Assembly: GCA_030826005.1 (NCBI GenBank)
Contig: JAPJOW010000214.1
Location: 1-7,597 of the forward strand
Reading direction: 5' to 3'
From: Aliterella sp. RAGGC_92
GTDB taxonomy: Bacteria > Cyanobacteriota > Cyanobacteriia > Cyanobacteriales > Chroococcidiopsidaceae
Length of the DNA: 7,597 nt
Below are positions 1 to 5,739 of the stretch, in pieces. The translations under genes were made by a program, and so were the position numbers. The notes beneath the pieces were generated by a model. It saw only the letters and a list, made by a program, of their open reading frames with translations. It did not search any database and was not told the origin of the DNA. How positions within the stretch are numbered: the stretch's first letter is position 1; each line of letters starts with the position of its first letter.

Positions 1-90
1 TCTTCTGCTATGGTAATTGTTTATTTAATAGATATTTTATTAAGGTAGTCAAACCTTAAATAGTACATGAGAGAGACTATGGCACAGACT

Positions 91-288
91 AAAAGCTGGC
101 ATTGGCGACCTCTACGCGCCAAAACAAAAAGTCAAGGAGCGGTATTATCAAGCTTTTACGATCGCCTAACGACCTATTTCACAGTGCTGTGGATTTGTTA
201 TCCGACTGTGTGGATTCTTGGTTGTTCTGGGTTTGGGGTTTTCAATCAAACAGTTGATACATTTCTATGTTGTTTTTATTTGTCCTAA
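91..288 (+). pseudogene. C-terminal remnant of a microbial (sensory) rhodopsin
   Basis: From about position 97 the reading frame matches the helix E-F loop, helix F and start of helix G of Anabaena sensory rhodopsin (ASR). The segment starting YDRLTTYFTVLW and ending DTFLCC has about 29 of 39 residues identical to ASR as I remember it. It keeps the retinal-pocket W..YP of helix F (LWICYP) and the SGFG..NQT.DTFL run. Upstream, the frame is broken by TAG at 46-48 and TAG at 61-63, although codons 1-45 (SSAMVIVYLIDIL) weakly resemble helix E. Downstream it stops at TAA 286-288, before the helix G proline and the Schiff-base lysine. Dropping one T at 286 would give L-S-K, which looks like the retinal lysine motif, but it sits about two residues too early. 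Without helices A-D and a confirmed lysine it cannot bind retinal as a normal rhodopsin, so I call it a pseudogene. ATG codons at 67 and 79 lack a Shine-Dalgarno and precede the homology. Confidence 0.8.
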
Positions 289-518
289 ATGCAATTATCT
301 TCAGAATAGCGGCAGCAATAGTTCCAGGGTTTTGCTTGCGTTATGGAATTTGGAGCGCTTTGAGTGTGATTAACTCTCTACTATTTAACTTGCTTGTCGC
401 ACTTAGATTGTAGTGTAGCCCGAATAATCGGGCTAAAGCTAAAGCCAGTTTTATTAACCCAGCAAAATTAAAAGGCGATCGCAATATGAAAAGTCTACTA
501 ATGAGGTTATGCAGCTAA
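289..518. other. Intergenic stretch between rhodopsin remnant and antiporter gene
   Basis: I see no convincing gene in these 230 bases. A hydrophobic 48-codon frame (267-413, plus strand, starting MLFLFVLNAI) has no Shine-Dalgarno and overlaps the rhodopsin remnant; it may be decayed downstream rhodopsin sequence in another frame. The stretch contains a perfect hairpin (416-435) and a HIP1 octamer (475-482). Confidence 0.5.
416..435. repeat. Perfect 8-bp inverted repeat (hairpin)
   Basis: TAGCCCGA, loop ATAA, TCGGGCTA. It lies 83-103 bases past the stop codon of the antiporter gene, so it could end or protect that transcript. There is no T-run after it on either strand, so it is not a standard intrinsic terminator. 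A dispersed palindromic repeat is equally possible. Confidence 0.5.
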
Positions 519-2090
519 TTAACTGACTGTCTCATCGCCAGCGCCTGCTACTTCAGATAGCCAAGGAGATAGTTCTTTATTCAACCGTCCAGCTTTGACA
601 AATTCAGCGTAGGTATTGGCTTCAATTGCCAATAGTTCTGCTTTTACTTGCTCTGTTATATAGTCTTGCAGGTTAGGATACTCCTGTTGCAACTGGTTAA
701 TTTCTAATTGCAGATCCTCAATCCCACCTTTAACTAATGCTTCTTGATAGCGGTAAAATTCTGGCTCTATGTCTGGGCGCTGGTCTGTTTTGAGGTGGTC
801 TAAAACGCGCTTGAGGGCAACAATGCGCGCTACAAATTCCATATACTGCTGGCGTAATGGTCCATCGCCGATTAATTTGAGCTTTTGGACTAAAGGTTTG
901 ACAGTTAACCCCTGAAATAGCAGCGTAAACAAAACTACACCAAACACAGTAGCAATAATTTTATCGCGCTCTGGCAAGTTAGCAGGTACGCTTAATGCTA
1001 AAGCAATAGAGACAGAACCACGCAGTCCTCCCCACCACAGTATTGTTTGCTCGGATAACCCAATTGCAGAGTTGGTCAAGTAATTACTGCAACTGCTGAG
1101 GGTATAAATAGCGATCGCCCGCGTGAAAATCATGGCGGCAACGGTCAGGGCAATAATTCCGATGTTGTCTCCTATAGTAGAAAAGTGAACTTGGTCGCCA
1201 ATCAGCAAAAATACGATCGAATTGACGAAAAATGCTAAAAATTCCCAGAATTCGCTGACAATAATTCGCGTGCGGGGATTCATGCCGATGCGAGAACCAA
1301 AATTACCCAAAATCAAGCTCGTTGTCACTACCCCAATTACTCCAGAACCGCCTAAATCTTCAACAATCAAGTAAGTGCCATAAGCAGCAACCAAGGTTAA
1401 CGATTGTTCTACCAAAGGTAAATCGAATCTTTGCGTTAAGTAAGAGATGCCAAACCCAATTAAGCTTCCTACTGCTATGCCGATGCCGACAACGGTTAAC
1501 AATTGCACCACAATTGGTTGAAATGCTAATTCAGCATTTCCTAAAGGCAGTGCCACCAAAAAACCAAAGGCAACTACTGCCATCCCATCGTTAAACAAGC
1601 TTTCGCCTTCCATCAAGGTAGTTAGACGACTAGCTACACCTAACTCGCGAAACAAAGCTGTGACCGAAATTGGGTCAGTTGCAGACAAACTCGCACCAAT
1701 CAATAAAGCCGTAGTCAGCGATATTCCTGCCAGTTGATTGAGACTAAGCGCCATCCCTACAATGGAAATGACGACTCCCATAATGGCATAGAGACAAATC
1801 GGGACTAAGTTTTGCTTTAAGTTTGACCATTTTAAATTCCAAGCAGCTTCAAATAGTAACGGTGGCAGAAAAATTGACAGGATTAAGCCAGGGGAAAGTT
1901 CTACCAGGCGCACATCAGCAAACGCCAGCCCTAAGCCGACAATTACGAGTAGCAAAGTGTAGGGAATTTGGCGAAACCAGCTAAATACTTGTGGGAGTGT
2001 CGCTACACTCAAAGAAACTGCCAGTACCAAAAGAAACTGCTTTAGATTTGTTTCAATTGCGACTTCGCCTATTGCTGATTCAAGTACCAT
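519..2090 (-). CDS. Na+/H+ antiporter, CPA1 family (NhaP/NhaS1-like)
   Basis: This 523-aa membrane protein should exchange Na+ for H+ across the plasma or thylakoid membrane, for salt and pH homeostasis. It has about 12 hydrophobic segments between residues 17 and 400, then a charged cytosolic tail of about 115 residues (405-523) rich in Glu, Gln and Leu. Family motifs are present: SATDPIS with the ion-binding aspartate at D139 (near Asp138, reported essential in cyanobacterial NhaP), GESLFND at 162-168, FFVNSIVFLLIG at 287-298, and GGLRGSVS at 354-361. Length is close to the 520-530 aa of cyanobacterial NhaP proteins. The ATG at 2088-2090 has an AGGA eight bases upstream. It is transcribed alone, away from the gene at 2595. 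Cyanobacteria carry several CPA1 paralogues (NhaS1, NhaS2), so I give no symbol; K+ or Li+ transport cannot be excluded. Confidence 0.93.
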   Translation of the reverse strand: MVLESAIGEVAIETNLKQFLLVLAVSLSVATLPQVFSWFRQIPYTLLLVIVGLGLAFADVRLVELSPGLILSIFLPPLLFEAAWNLKWSNLKQNLVPICLYAIMGVVISIVGMALSLNQLAGISLTTALLIGASLSATDPISVTALFRELGVASRLTTLMEGESLFNDGMAVVAFGFLVALPLGNAELAFQPIVVQLLTVVGIGIAVGSLIGFGISYLTQRFDLPLVEQSLTLVAAYGTYLIVEDLGGSGVIGVVTTSLILGNFGSRIGMNPRTRIIVSEFWEFLAFFVNSIVFLLIGDQVHFSTIGDNIGIIALTVAAMIFTRAIAIYTLSSCSNYLTNSAIGLSEQTILWWGGLRGSVSIALALSVPANLPERDKIIATVFGVVLFTLLFQGLTVKPLVQKLKLIGDGPLRQQYMEFVARIVALKRVLDHLKTDQRPDIEPEFYRYQEALVKGGIEDLQLEINQLQQEYPNLQDYITEQVKAELLAIEANTYAEFVKAGRLNKELSPWLSEVAGAGDETVS

Positions 2091-2098
2091 ACTTTAGA

Positions 2099-2102
2099 TC
2101 CT
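2099..2102 (-). promoter_or_regulatory. Shine-Dalgarno of the antiporter gene
   Basis: AGGA on the minus strand, eight bases before the ATG at 2090. It supports that start. Confidence 0.5.
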
Positions 2103-2120
2103 GGTGAGCTTCAAAAACTG

Positions 2121-2149
2121 ATTGTAATCAGACCCTTGCTAGATGACGA
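2121..2149 (-). promoter_or_regulatory. Candidate promoter of the antiporter gene
   Basis: Minus strand: TCGTCA (2144-2149), 17 bases, TACAAT (2121-2126); 4/6 and 5/6 matches to the sigma-70 consensus. The start point would be near 2114, giving a leader of about 24 bases. The -10 lies inside the palindrome CTGATT-GT-AATCAG (2118-2131), which could be a repressor site. This is prediction from base pattern only. Confidence 0.35.
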
Positions 2150-2454
2150 CTACCTGGCGATAGGATTATTATTGAGGAATAGCAGTGAGTTATGAGATTA
2201 TTTGGGAGTAAAAGTGTTTTTTTTTAAAGCACCATAAGTCTTGTTCAAGCTACGAGCTAATGTTTTTTTACAAAATACCGTCTTAGCCTCAATTTTTGTG
2301 GCGGATACTGACCGCCACAAGCAGCTTATTTAACTAATTTTTTCTAGCGATGTTTTAATTGGTTCGATACCGCTAGAAATGCTCAATCTCGTATATTCAC
2401 AAGCAGTTTGGCTAGGAAAGAGTGCTAAATAAAGCAATCGGAGGAATTAAAATT
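2150..2454. other. AT-rich intergenic region without a supported gene
   Basis: No open frame here looks like a protein. It contains a run of nine T (2217-2225), the hairpin at 2296-2320, and a 17-codon frame near 2379-2432 with no Shine-Dalgarno, which I do not accept as a gene. Confidence 0.5.
2296..2320. repeat. Perfect 9-bp inverted repeat (hairpin)
   Basis: TTGTGGCGG, loop ATACTGA, CCGCCACAA. The stem is GC-rich compared with its AT-rich surroundings. On the plus strand T5 lies just before the stem rather than after it, and on the minus strand the stem is followed by A-rich sequence, so it does not fit an intrinsic terminator in either direction. It could be a dispersed palindrome or a leader RNA element. 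Confidence 0.5.
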
Positions 2455-2529
2455 ATGCAACTAAAGGTACAACTTTATCAAAAAAGCTTTTGGTGTATAA
2501 AGTTGCGCTCCAAAAAGCTAGAGCAGTAA
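2455..2529 (+). CDS. Possible 24-aa small protein or leader peptide
   Basis: This short frame starts MQLKVQLYQKSF and ends SKKLEQ; it is basic (six Lys, one Arg). It resembles no family I know. Its one strong argument is the Shine-Dalgarno GGAGGA at 2440-2445, nine bases before the ATG, which is better than that of most genes in this window. The coding stretch itself holds a long inverted repeat (2470-2505), and it ends 65 bases before the membrane protein gene at 2595. It may therefore be a leader peptide over a structured RNA, or a chance frame behind a purine-rich patch. Confidence 0.25.
   Translation: MQLKVQLYQKSFWCIKLRSKKLEQ
2470..2505 (+). repeat. Long imperfect inverted repeat upstream of the membrane protein gene
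   Basis: Outer stem CAACTTTAT (2470-2478) pairs with ATAAAGTTG (2497-2505). An inner stem CAAAA/TTTTG (2479-2483 with 2488-2492) closes on the loop AAGC, with a GTGT bulge on the 3' side. A second small stem, AGCAGT/ACTGCT (2523-2528 with 2541-2546), follows. Together they would fold the RNA ahead of the gene at 2595. Confidence 0.45.
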
Positions 2530-2559
2530 AAGCAAAAAGACTGCTGTAATCGTCATGGG

Positions 2560-2587
2560 TTGTAATTTTGGTACATCGTTGTAACAT
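2560..2587 (+). promoter_or_regulatory. Weak candidate promoter just before the membrane protein gene
   Basis: TTGTAA (2560-2565), 16 bases, TAACAT (2582-2587). The predicted start point falls on or next to the ATG at 2595, so the message would be leaderless. That fits the absence of a Shine-Dalgarno there, but the match may be chance. Confidence 0.2.
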
Positions 2588-2594
2588 CTAAATT

Positions 2595-3038
2595 ATGAAA
2601 ATTATTAGACTAACTAACCAAATTCCGTTACTAGCCCTAAGCACCCTTTGGCTGGCTTATGCTTTATTAGGGTGGTACTTATCCGCTCACCATATTGCTT
2701 GGTTAGTGGGAGCTTTTGTCGTATTTATCGCCAAGGCTATAATCTGGAAAAGTAGTCCCCTATTAAGGCATTTATCTAATCTTGGTTCGCAAGGGCTGTT
2801 TGTAGTTATTGGTATAAGTTTAATTTTTAGCCTTTTGATTGCTTTGGCAATAACTTGGTCTACATCTTTCCTATTTATTGCCATGCCTTTTATAACTACA
2901 TTTTTTGCTCAAGTCGAAATGGGTTTCAATGGCTTCAATAAATCCCAGCAATTATTATTTCTAACAATTACGGCGGGGTTGGGATTGTTATTTGGGGAAA
3001 TATTAGACATCGTAATTTTACCTAGTGTGAGATACTAA
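2595..3038 (+). CDS. Integral membrane protein of unknown function
   Basis: A 147-aa very hydrophobic protein with about five membrane segments (roughly residues 11-30, 33-51, 66-89, 90-107, 119-143). The loops are short: one holds WKSSPLLRHLSN (51-62), another QVEMGFNGFNKSQQ (106-119). The N-terminal stretch LWLAYALLGWYLSAHHI resembles, as far as I recall, a cyanobacterial conserved hypothetical membrane family. I cannot name a function, and I see no catalytic or transport motif. There is no Shine-Dalgarno before the ATG; the preceding bases are GTAACATCTAAATT. The gene stands alone between the divergent antiporter and the convergent repressor gene. Regular membrane topology and uninterrupted length argue that it is real. 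Confidence 0.75.
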   Translation: MKIIRLTNQIPLLALSTLWLAYALLGWYLSAHHIAWLVGAFVVFIAKAIIWKSSPLLRHLSNLGSQGLFVVIGISLIFSLLIALAITWSTSFLFIAMPFITTFFAQVEMGFNGFNKSQQLLFLTITAGLGLLFGEILDIVILPSVRY

Positions 3039-3197
3039 TCCTTGCCAATTAATTTGGCGATGGTGTCTCAAAAACGCTGGCATCAATTTACCAATGGAAA
3101 GCGATCGCGCATTTGTTCAGCAAAAAGATTAACTCCGCCTCGTCTAGTATTAAAATAAGTGCAAACGCTACTTCAAGCGATCTAAAAAAAAGTCTCT
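3039..3197. other. Convergent intergenic region
   Basis: Both flanking genes end here. It contains a small stem GCCAA-TTAAT-TTGGC just after the membrane protein stop, a HIP1 octamer (3101-3108), a weak stem CGCT/AGCG (3166-3179), and eight A (3184-3191) that read as U8 directly behind the repressor gene. None forms a convincing GC-rich stem plus T-run, so I call no terminator. Confidence 0.4.
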
Positions 3198-4208
3198 TTA
3201 AGGCGCATGGGTACTTCCTCGCTCAACTAAAGTCGGGGCTAACACAATGTTTTCTACAGTTTTTTCTTGTAATAAGTTGAGTAACATTTGTGCCGCTTGG
3301 CAACCAATTTCTAACATTGGCTGACGGACGGTTGTAAGTGGTGGGGTGACGTAACGTGCTAGAGCAATCCCATCAAATCCTACCAAACTTAGGTCTTGTG
3401 GTACAGAAATACCTAATTCTTGACAGGCTAATAGCACTCCCACCGCTACCAAGTCGTTGTAGCAAAATATCGCCGTTACTCCCGTTTTTAACAGTTGAGG
3501 TAACATTTGTTGACCTATCTCAACATCGTTTGCATCGCTAAAGACTATCCACTTGCTAAGTTGCGGTAAATTTGCTTGGGAAAAAGCTAATTTGTAACCT
3601 TCTAAACGCTGCTGGTTTGACCGATAACGATTGCTTGCACCTATATAACCAATGGCAGTGTGTCCGAGTTTTATCAAGTGTTCTACCGCTAATTGACCCC
3701 CCAGGCGATCGTCTACTTCGACATAGTGAAATATATTATTATCTATATCTTCGGCTTTACTATTAATTAATACTGTCGGTACGGCAATTTGGGCTATTTC
3801 CTCGGTTTGCTCCTTGCTAATGCGAGAATCTGCGACTAAAATTCCATCCACTCTCCGGCGATGAAAATTGTTAATAGCAGCTATTTCCTGCTCTACATCT
3901 CGGTGGGAAGCAGTTAGTAATACACTGAAATTTGCACTTTTTGTTATCTGCTCAATTCCTTCTACTACTTCTGCAAAAAAAGGATCGGCAATAGAGGTTA
4001 CTACTACTCCAATAGTATTAGTTGTTTGATTTTGTAAGCTTTGAGCAATACTATTTGGCACGTAACTCATCTCGCGCGCCAGTTGCTTGATCTCCTCGCG
4101 GACTTTGAGGCTAATTAGCGGGTTGTCTCGCAAGGCGCGGGAAACGGTAGTATGCGAAACGCCTGCTTTTCGAGCAATGTCTTGAATTGAAATTCGTCGC
4201 TTACTCAT
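3198..4208 (-). CDS. frtR: LacI-family transcriptional repressor of the sugar importer (FrtR-like)
   Basis: A 336-aa DNA-binding repressor. Residues 7-33 form the LacI helix-turn-helix (SIQDIARKAGVS, recognition helix SHTTVSRAL). Residues 50-61 are the hinge helix, with the S57-L58 pair that inserts Leu into the minor groove. Residues 64-336 are the sugar-binding core with D75 (ADPFF), R201, N251-D252 (CYNDLVAVG) and D279 (VGFDG). The frame stays open up to a TTG at 4251-4253, but I choose ATG 4206-4208: it begins MSKRR right before the HTH, gives a family-typical length, and has AAGGA (4216-4220) seven bases upstream. It is divergent from the importer genes and its promoter is covered by operator O1, so it probably represses itself and the importer. 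In Anabaena variabilis frtR does this for the fructose importer; a ribose or other sugar effector remains possible. Confidence 0.93.
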   Translation of the reverse strand: MSKRRISIQDIARKAGVSHTTVSRALRDNPLISLKVREEIKQLAREMSYVPNSIAQSLQNQTTNTIGVVVTSIADPFFAEVVEGIEQITKSANFSVLLTASHRDVEQEIAAINNFHRRRVDGILVADSRISKEQTEEIAQIAVPTVLINSKAEDIDNNIFHYVEVDDRLGGQLAVEHLIKLGHTAIGYIGASNRYRSNQQRLEGYKLAFSQANLPQLSKWIVFSDANDVEIGQQMLPQLLKTGVTAIFCYNDLVAVGVLLACQELGISVPQDLSLVGFDGIALARYVTPPLTTVRQPMLEIGCQAAQMLLNLLQEKTVENIVLAPTLVERGSTHAP

Positions 4209-4212
4209 CTGT

Positions 4213-4246
4213 TTATCCTTAATGCACACGTGTGCATTAAGGATAA
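4213..4246. promoter_or_regulatory. Operator O1 (perfect 34-bp palindrome)
   Basis: Every base of the 34 is self-complementary, centred at 4229.5. The core is ATGCACACGTGTGCAT, flanked by TTATCCTTA and its complement. A palindrome with a central CG is typical for LacI-family sites. It overlaps the predicted -10 and start point of the repressor gene and contains its Shine-Dalgarno, so binding should block the repressor's own transcription. Confidence 0.88.
4216..4220 (-). promoter_or_regulatory. Shine-Dalgarno that fixes the repressor start
   Basis: AAGGA on the minus strand, seven bases before ATG 4208. It lies inside palindrome O1, so any RNA that includes O1 could also hide it in a hairpin. 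The upstream TTG (4253) has no such site. Confidence 0.65.
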
Positions 4247-4274
4247 TGTACAAAAAATATTAGTTATTTGTCAA
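4245..4274 (-). promoter_or_regulatory. Promoter of the LacI-family repressor gene
   Basis: Minus strand: a perfect TTGACA (4269-4274), 18 bases, TACATT (4245-4250). The start point would be near 4238, inside operator O1, leaving a 30-base leader that includes the AAGGA. A second possible pair, TTGTAG with 17 bases to TATAGT, lies slightly upstream. Confidence 0.55.
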
Positions 4275-4368
4275 CTATATAAACCCGTTTTTGCAACTAC
4301 AACTAGATACTGAGAAAAATAGAATTACAAACTTTGCTTAACAAAAGTAAGATTATCCTTAATAAAAA

Positions 4369-4390
4369 TTTATGCACAGGTGTGCATAAA
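4369..4390. promoter_or_regulatory. Operator O2 of the importer operon
   Basis: Arms TTTATGCACA and TGTGCATAAA around a central GG; 10-bp arms, perfect apart from the two central bases. Centre 4379.5, 150 bp from O1 and 47 bp from O3. It would cover the -35 region of the importer promoter. A lone copy of the O1 flank, TTATCCTTAAT, sits nearby at 4353-4363. Confidence 0.85.
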
Positions 4391-4409
4391 GGAAACAATA
4401 GCGGTCTAA

Positions 4410-4415
4410 TATAAG
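4410..4415 (+). promoter_or_regulatory. Candidate -10 of the importer operon
   Basis: TATAAG (5/6 to consensus) lies in the 24-base gap between O2 and O3 and touches O3. No good -35 is visible at 16-18 bases, where O2 ends, so it may be intrinsically weak or need an activator. The start point would be near 4422, under O3. Confidence 0.4.
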
Positions 4416-4438
4416 TTTATGCACAGGTGTGCATAAAC
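4415..4438. promoter_or_regulatory. Operator O3 of the importer operon
   Basis: Arms GTTTATGCACA and TGTGCATAAAC around a central GG. Its inner 22 bp are identical to O2. Centred at 4426.5, over the predicted start point, where a bound repressor would block RNA polymerase. Confidence 0.85.
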
Positions 4439-4440
4439 AA

Positions 4441-4449
4441 GAGGAGGAG
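4441..4449 (+). promoter_or_regulatory. Orphan strong Shine-Dalgarno
   Basis: GAGGAGGAG is a near-perfect ribosome binding sequence directly behind O3, but no normal start codon follows at 5-12 bases. The first ATG (4469) is 19 bases away and gives only Met-Ala-Asn-stop. The binding protein start at 4568 is too far to use it. See findings. Confidence 0.4.
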
Positions 4450-4567
4450 CATTTACTAAGAAAAAAGTATGGCTAATTAGGTATTTATTACAAGCAAATT
4501 TTGTTTTCTATTGGTAATAAGAAAGCTTTTTTAAGCTTACCTACAGCTATTTTGGATGTAAACGAAT

Positions 4568-5515
4568 ATGAAAAATATCGCGATCGCATTTAGTCTATTA
4601 GCCCTCACTTTAACAGGCTGCAATACCCCAGAACCTAGAGTTGAGGGCGATACAAAATTACGCTCGGTTAGCGTGACTGTGGGCGATTTAAGCAATCCGT
4701 TTTTTGTAGTAATGGGACAAGGCGCAGAACAAGAAGCAAAAAAACTTGGCGGTGAAAATGTTAAGTTTACAATTGTTTCTAGCGGCTATGACTTAAATCA
4801 GCAAACTAACCAAATGGAAAACTTTGTTGCCGCAGATACCGATTTAATTATTCTTAATGCTGCTGATAGTAAAGGTATTGCACCCGCAATTGATAACGCC
4901 AGACGCGCGGGGAAAGTTGTAATTGCGGTTGATACTGGCGTTGAAGCCGAGGTAGATGCAACCGTTACAACGGATAACTTGCAAGCGGGTAAAGTTGCTT
5001 GTCAATACATCGCCGATCGCACTAAAGGTACAGGAAACGTCGTTATTGTTAATGGCCCTCCGGTAACATCGGTAATTCAAAGAGTTGAAGGTTGTCTGCA
5101 AACTTTAGCGAAATATCCTGGTTTAAAGGTTTTATCTAAAGATCAAAATGCTGAAGGAAGCCGGGAAGGTGGATTAAGGGTAATGACGGATATCTTGACA
5201 ACTTTCCCGAAAATTGACGCGGTGTTTGCAATTAACGATCCTAGCGGCATTGGTGTAGATTTGGCGGCTAATCAAGCACAGCGTAAAGAGTTTTTTATTG
5301 TCGGCGTAGATGGTGCGCCGGAAGCTATAAAAGCGATCGCATCTAAAGAAGGATTATATGCAGCCACAGCAACCCAAAGCCCTAGAGGGATGACGCAAAA
5401 AGCCGTGCAAGTTGGTAACGATATTCTACAGGGCAAAAAACCGAGTAATCCAAACATTTTGATTCCCGTGCAGTTAATTACGCGAGATAACGTCGATACT
5501 GCCCAAGGTTGGTAA
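4568..5515 (+). CDS. frtA: Sugar ABC transporter periplasmic binding lipoprotein (FrtA/RbsB-like)
   Basis: A 315-aa type I periplasmic binding protein that captures a monosaccharide for the ABC importer. Residues 1-17 are a lipoprotein signal with the lipobox LTGC; C18 would be lipidated and tethered to the plasma membrane. Ligand-site residues line up with E. coli RbsB: N43-P-F-F46, D122, T135-D136-N137, R172, N223-D224, D248 (GVDG) and Q270. RbsB Arg90, next to the sugar-binding Asp89, is replaced by T123, and the RbsB DFDR segment is replaced by NAEGSRE. This suggests a sugar other than ribose, and fructose (frtA) fits the locus. The ATG is the only possible start, since TAA lies in frame at 4559-4561. 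Its Shine-Dalgarno is weak (GGA, 11 bases away). First gene of the operon; the hairpin behind it may give it higher expression than the genes that follow. Confidence 0.93.
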   Translation: MKNIAIAFSLLALTLTGCNTPEPRVEGDTKLRSVSVTVGDLSNPFFVVMGQGAEQEAKKLGGENVKFTIVSSGYDLNQQTNQMENFVAADTDLIILNAADSKGIAPAIDNARRAGKVVIAVDTGVEAEVDATVTTDNLQAGKVACQYIADRTKGTGNVVIVNGPPVTSVIQRVEGCLQTLAKYPGLKVLSKDQNAEGSREGGLRVMTDILTTFPKIDAVFAINDPSGIGVDLAANQAQRKEFFIVGVDGAPEAIKAIASKEGLYAATATQSPRGMTQKAVQVGNDILQGKKPSNPNILIPVQLITRDNVDTAQGW

Positions 5516-5739
5516 GTAGTGGTTAAGAATTGCAAAGTCGCTTTAAGGTAAATCTTTAGGTATATACGGCGAGTATTTGCTCTTATCTATGATTTAGACA
5601 TTAATAAACAGCCAAATAATAGCAAATCCTGCAATTTTTAGTTGCGGGGAGAGTTTGTATATCAAATTTTGGCGATCGCTCTAATTTTCAATTCATAGCT
5701 TGCAGTGGCGTATTTAAAACTGTTTTCGAGGATCGTTTC
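5516..5739. other. 224-bp spacer between binding protein and ATPase genes
   Basis: No gene is visible here. It holds a hairpin (5627-5649), a HIP1 octamer (5672-5679) and the GAGGA ribosome binding site (5728-5732), seven bases before the ATPase ATG. The spacing is long for co-transcribed transporter genes. Confidence 0.5.
5627..5649 (+). repeat. Stem-loop between binding protein and ATPase genes
   Basis: TCCTGCAA (5627-5634), loop TTTTTAG, TTGCGGGG (5642-5649); an 8-bp RNA stem with two G-U pairs. There is no T-run after it, so it is more likely a 3'-end stabiliser or partial attenuator behind the binding protein gene than a full terminator. Confidence 0.4.

Noticed and set aside
267..413. 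Hydrophobic 48-codon frame on the plus strand, starting MLFLFVLNAI
   Set aside because: No Shine-Dalgarno, overlaps the rhodopsin remnant, and no recognised family; more likely out-of-frame rhodopsin decay or chance.
2379..2432. 17-codon frame starting MLNLVYSQ
   Set aside because: No ribosome binding site and too short to support.
3184..3191. Run of eight A (U8 on the minus strand) right behind the repressor stop, as a terminator tail
   Set aside because: The only stem directly before it is about 4 bp (AAAG/CTTT) and not GC-rich; too weak to call.
4213..4438. The three similar palindromes as a CRISPR or iteron array
   Set aside because: Only three copies with unequal spacing (150 and 47 bp), placed on promoters next to a LacI-family gene; operators explain them better.
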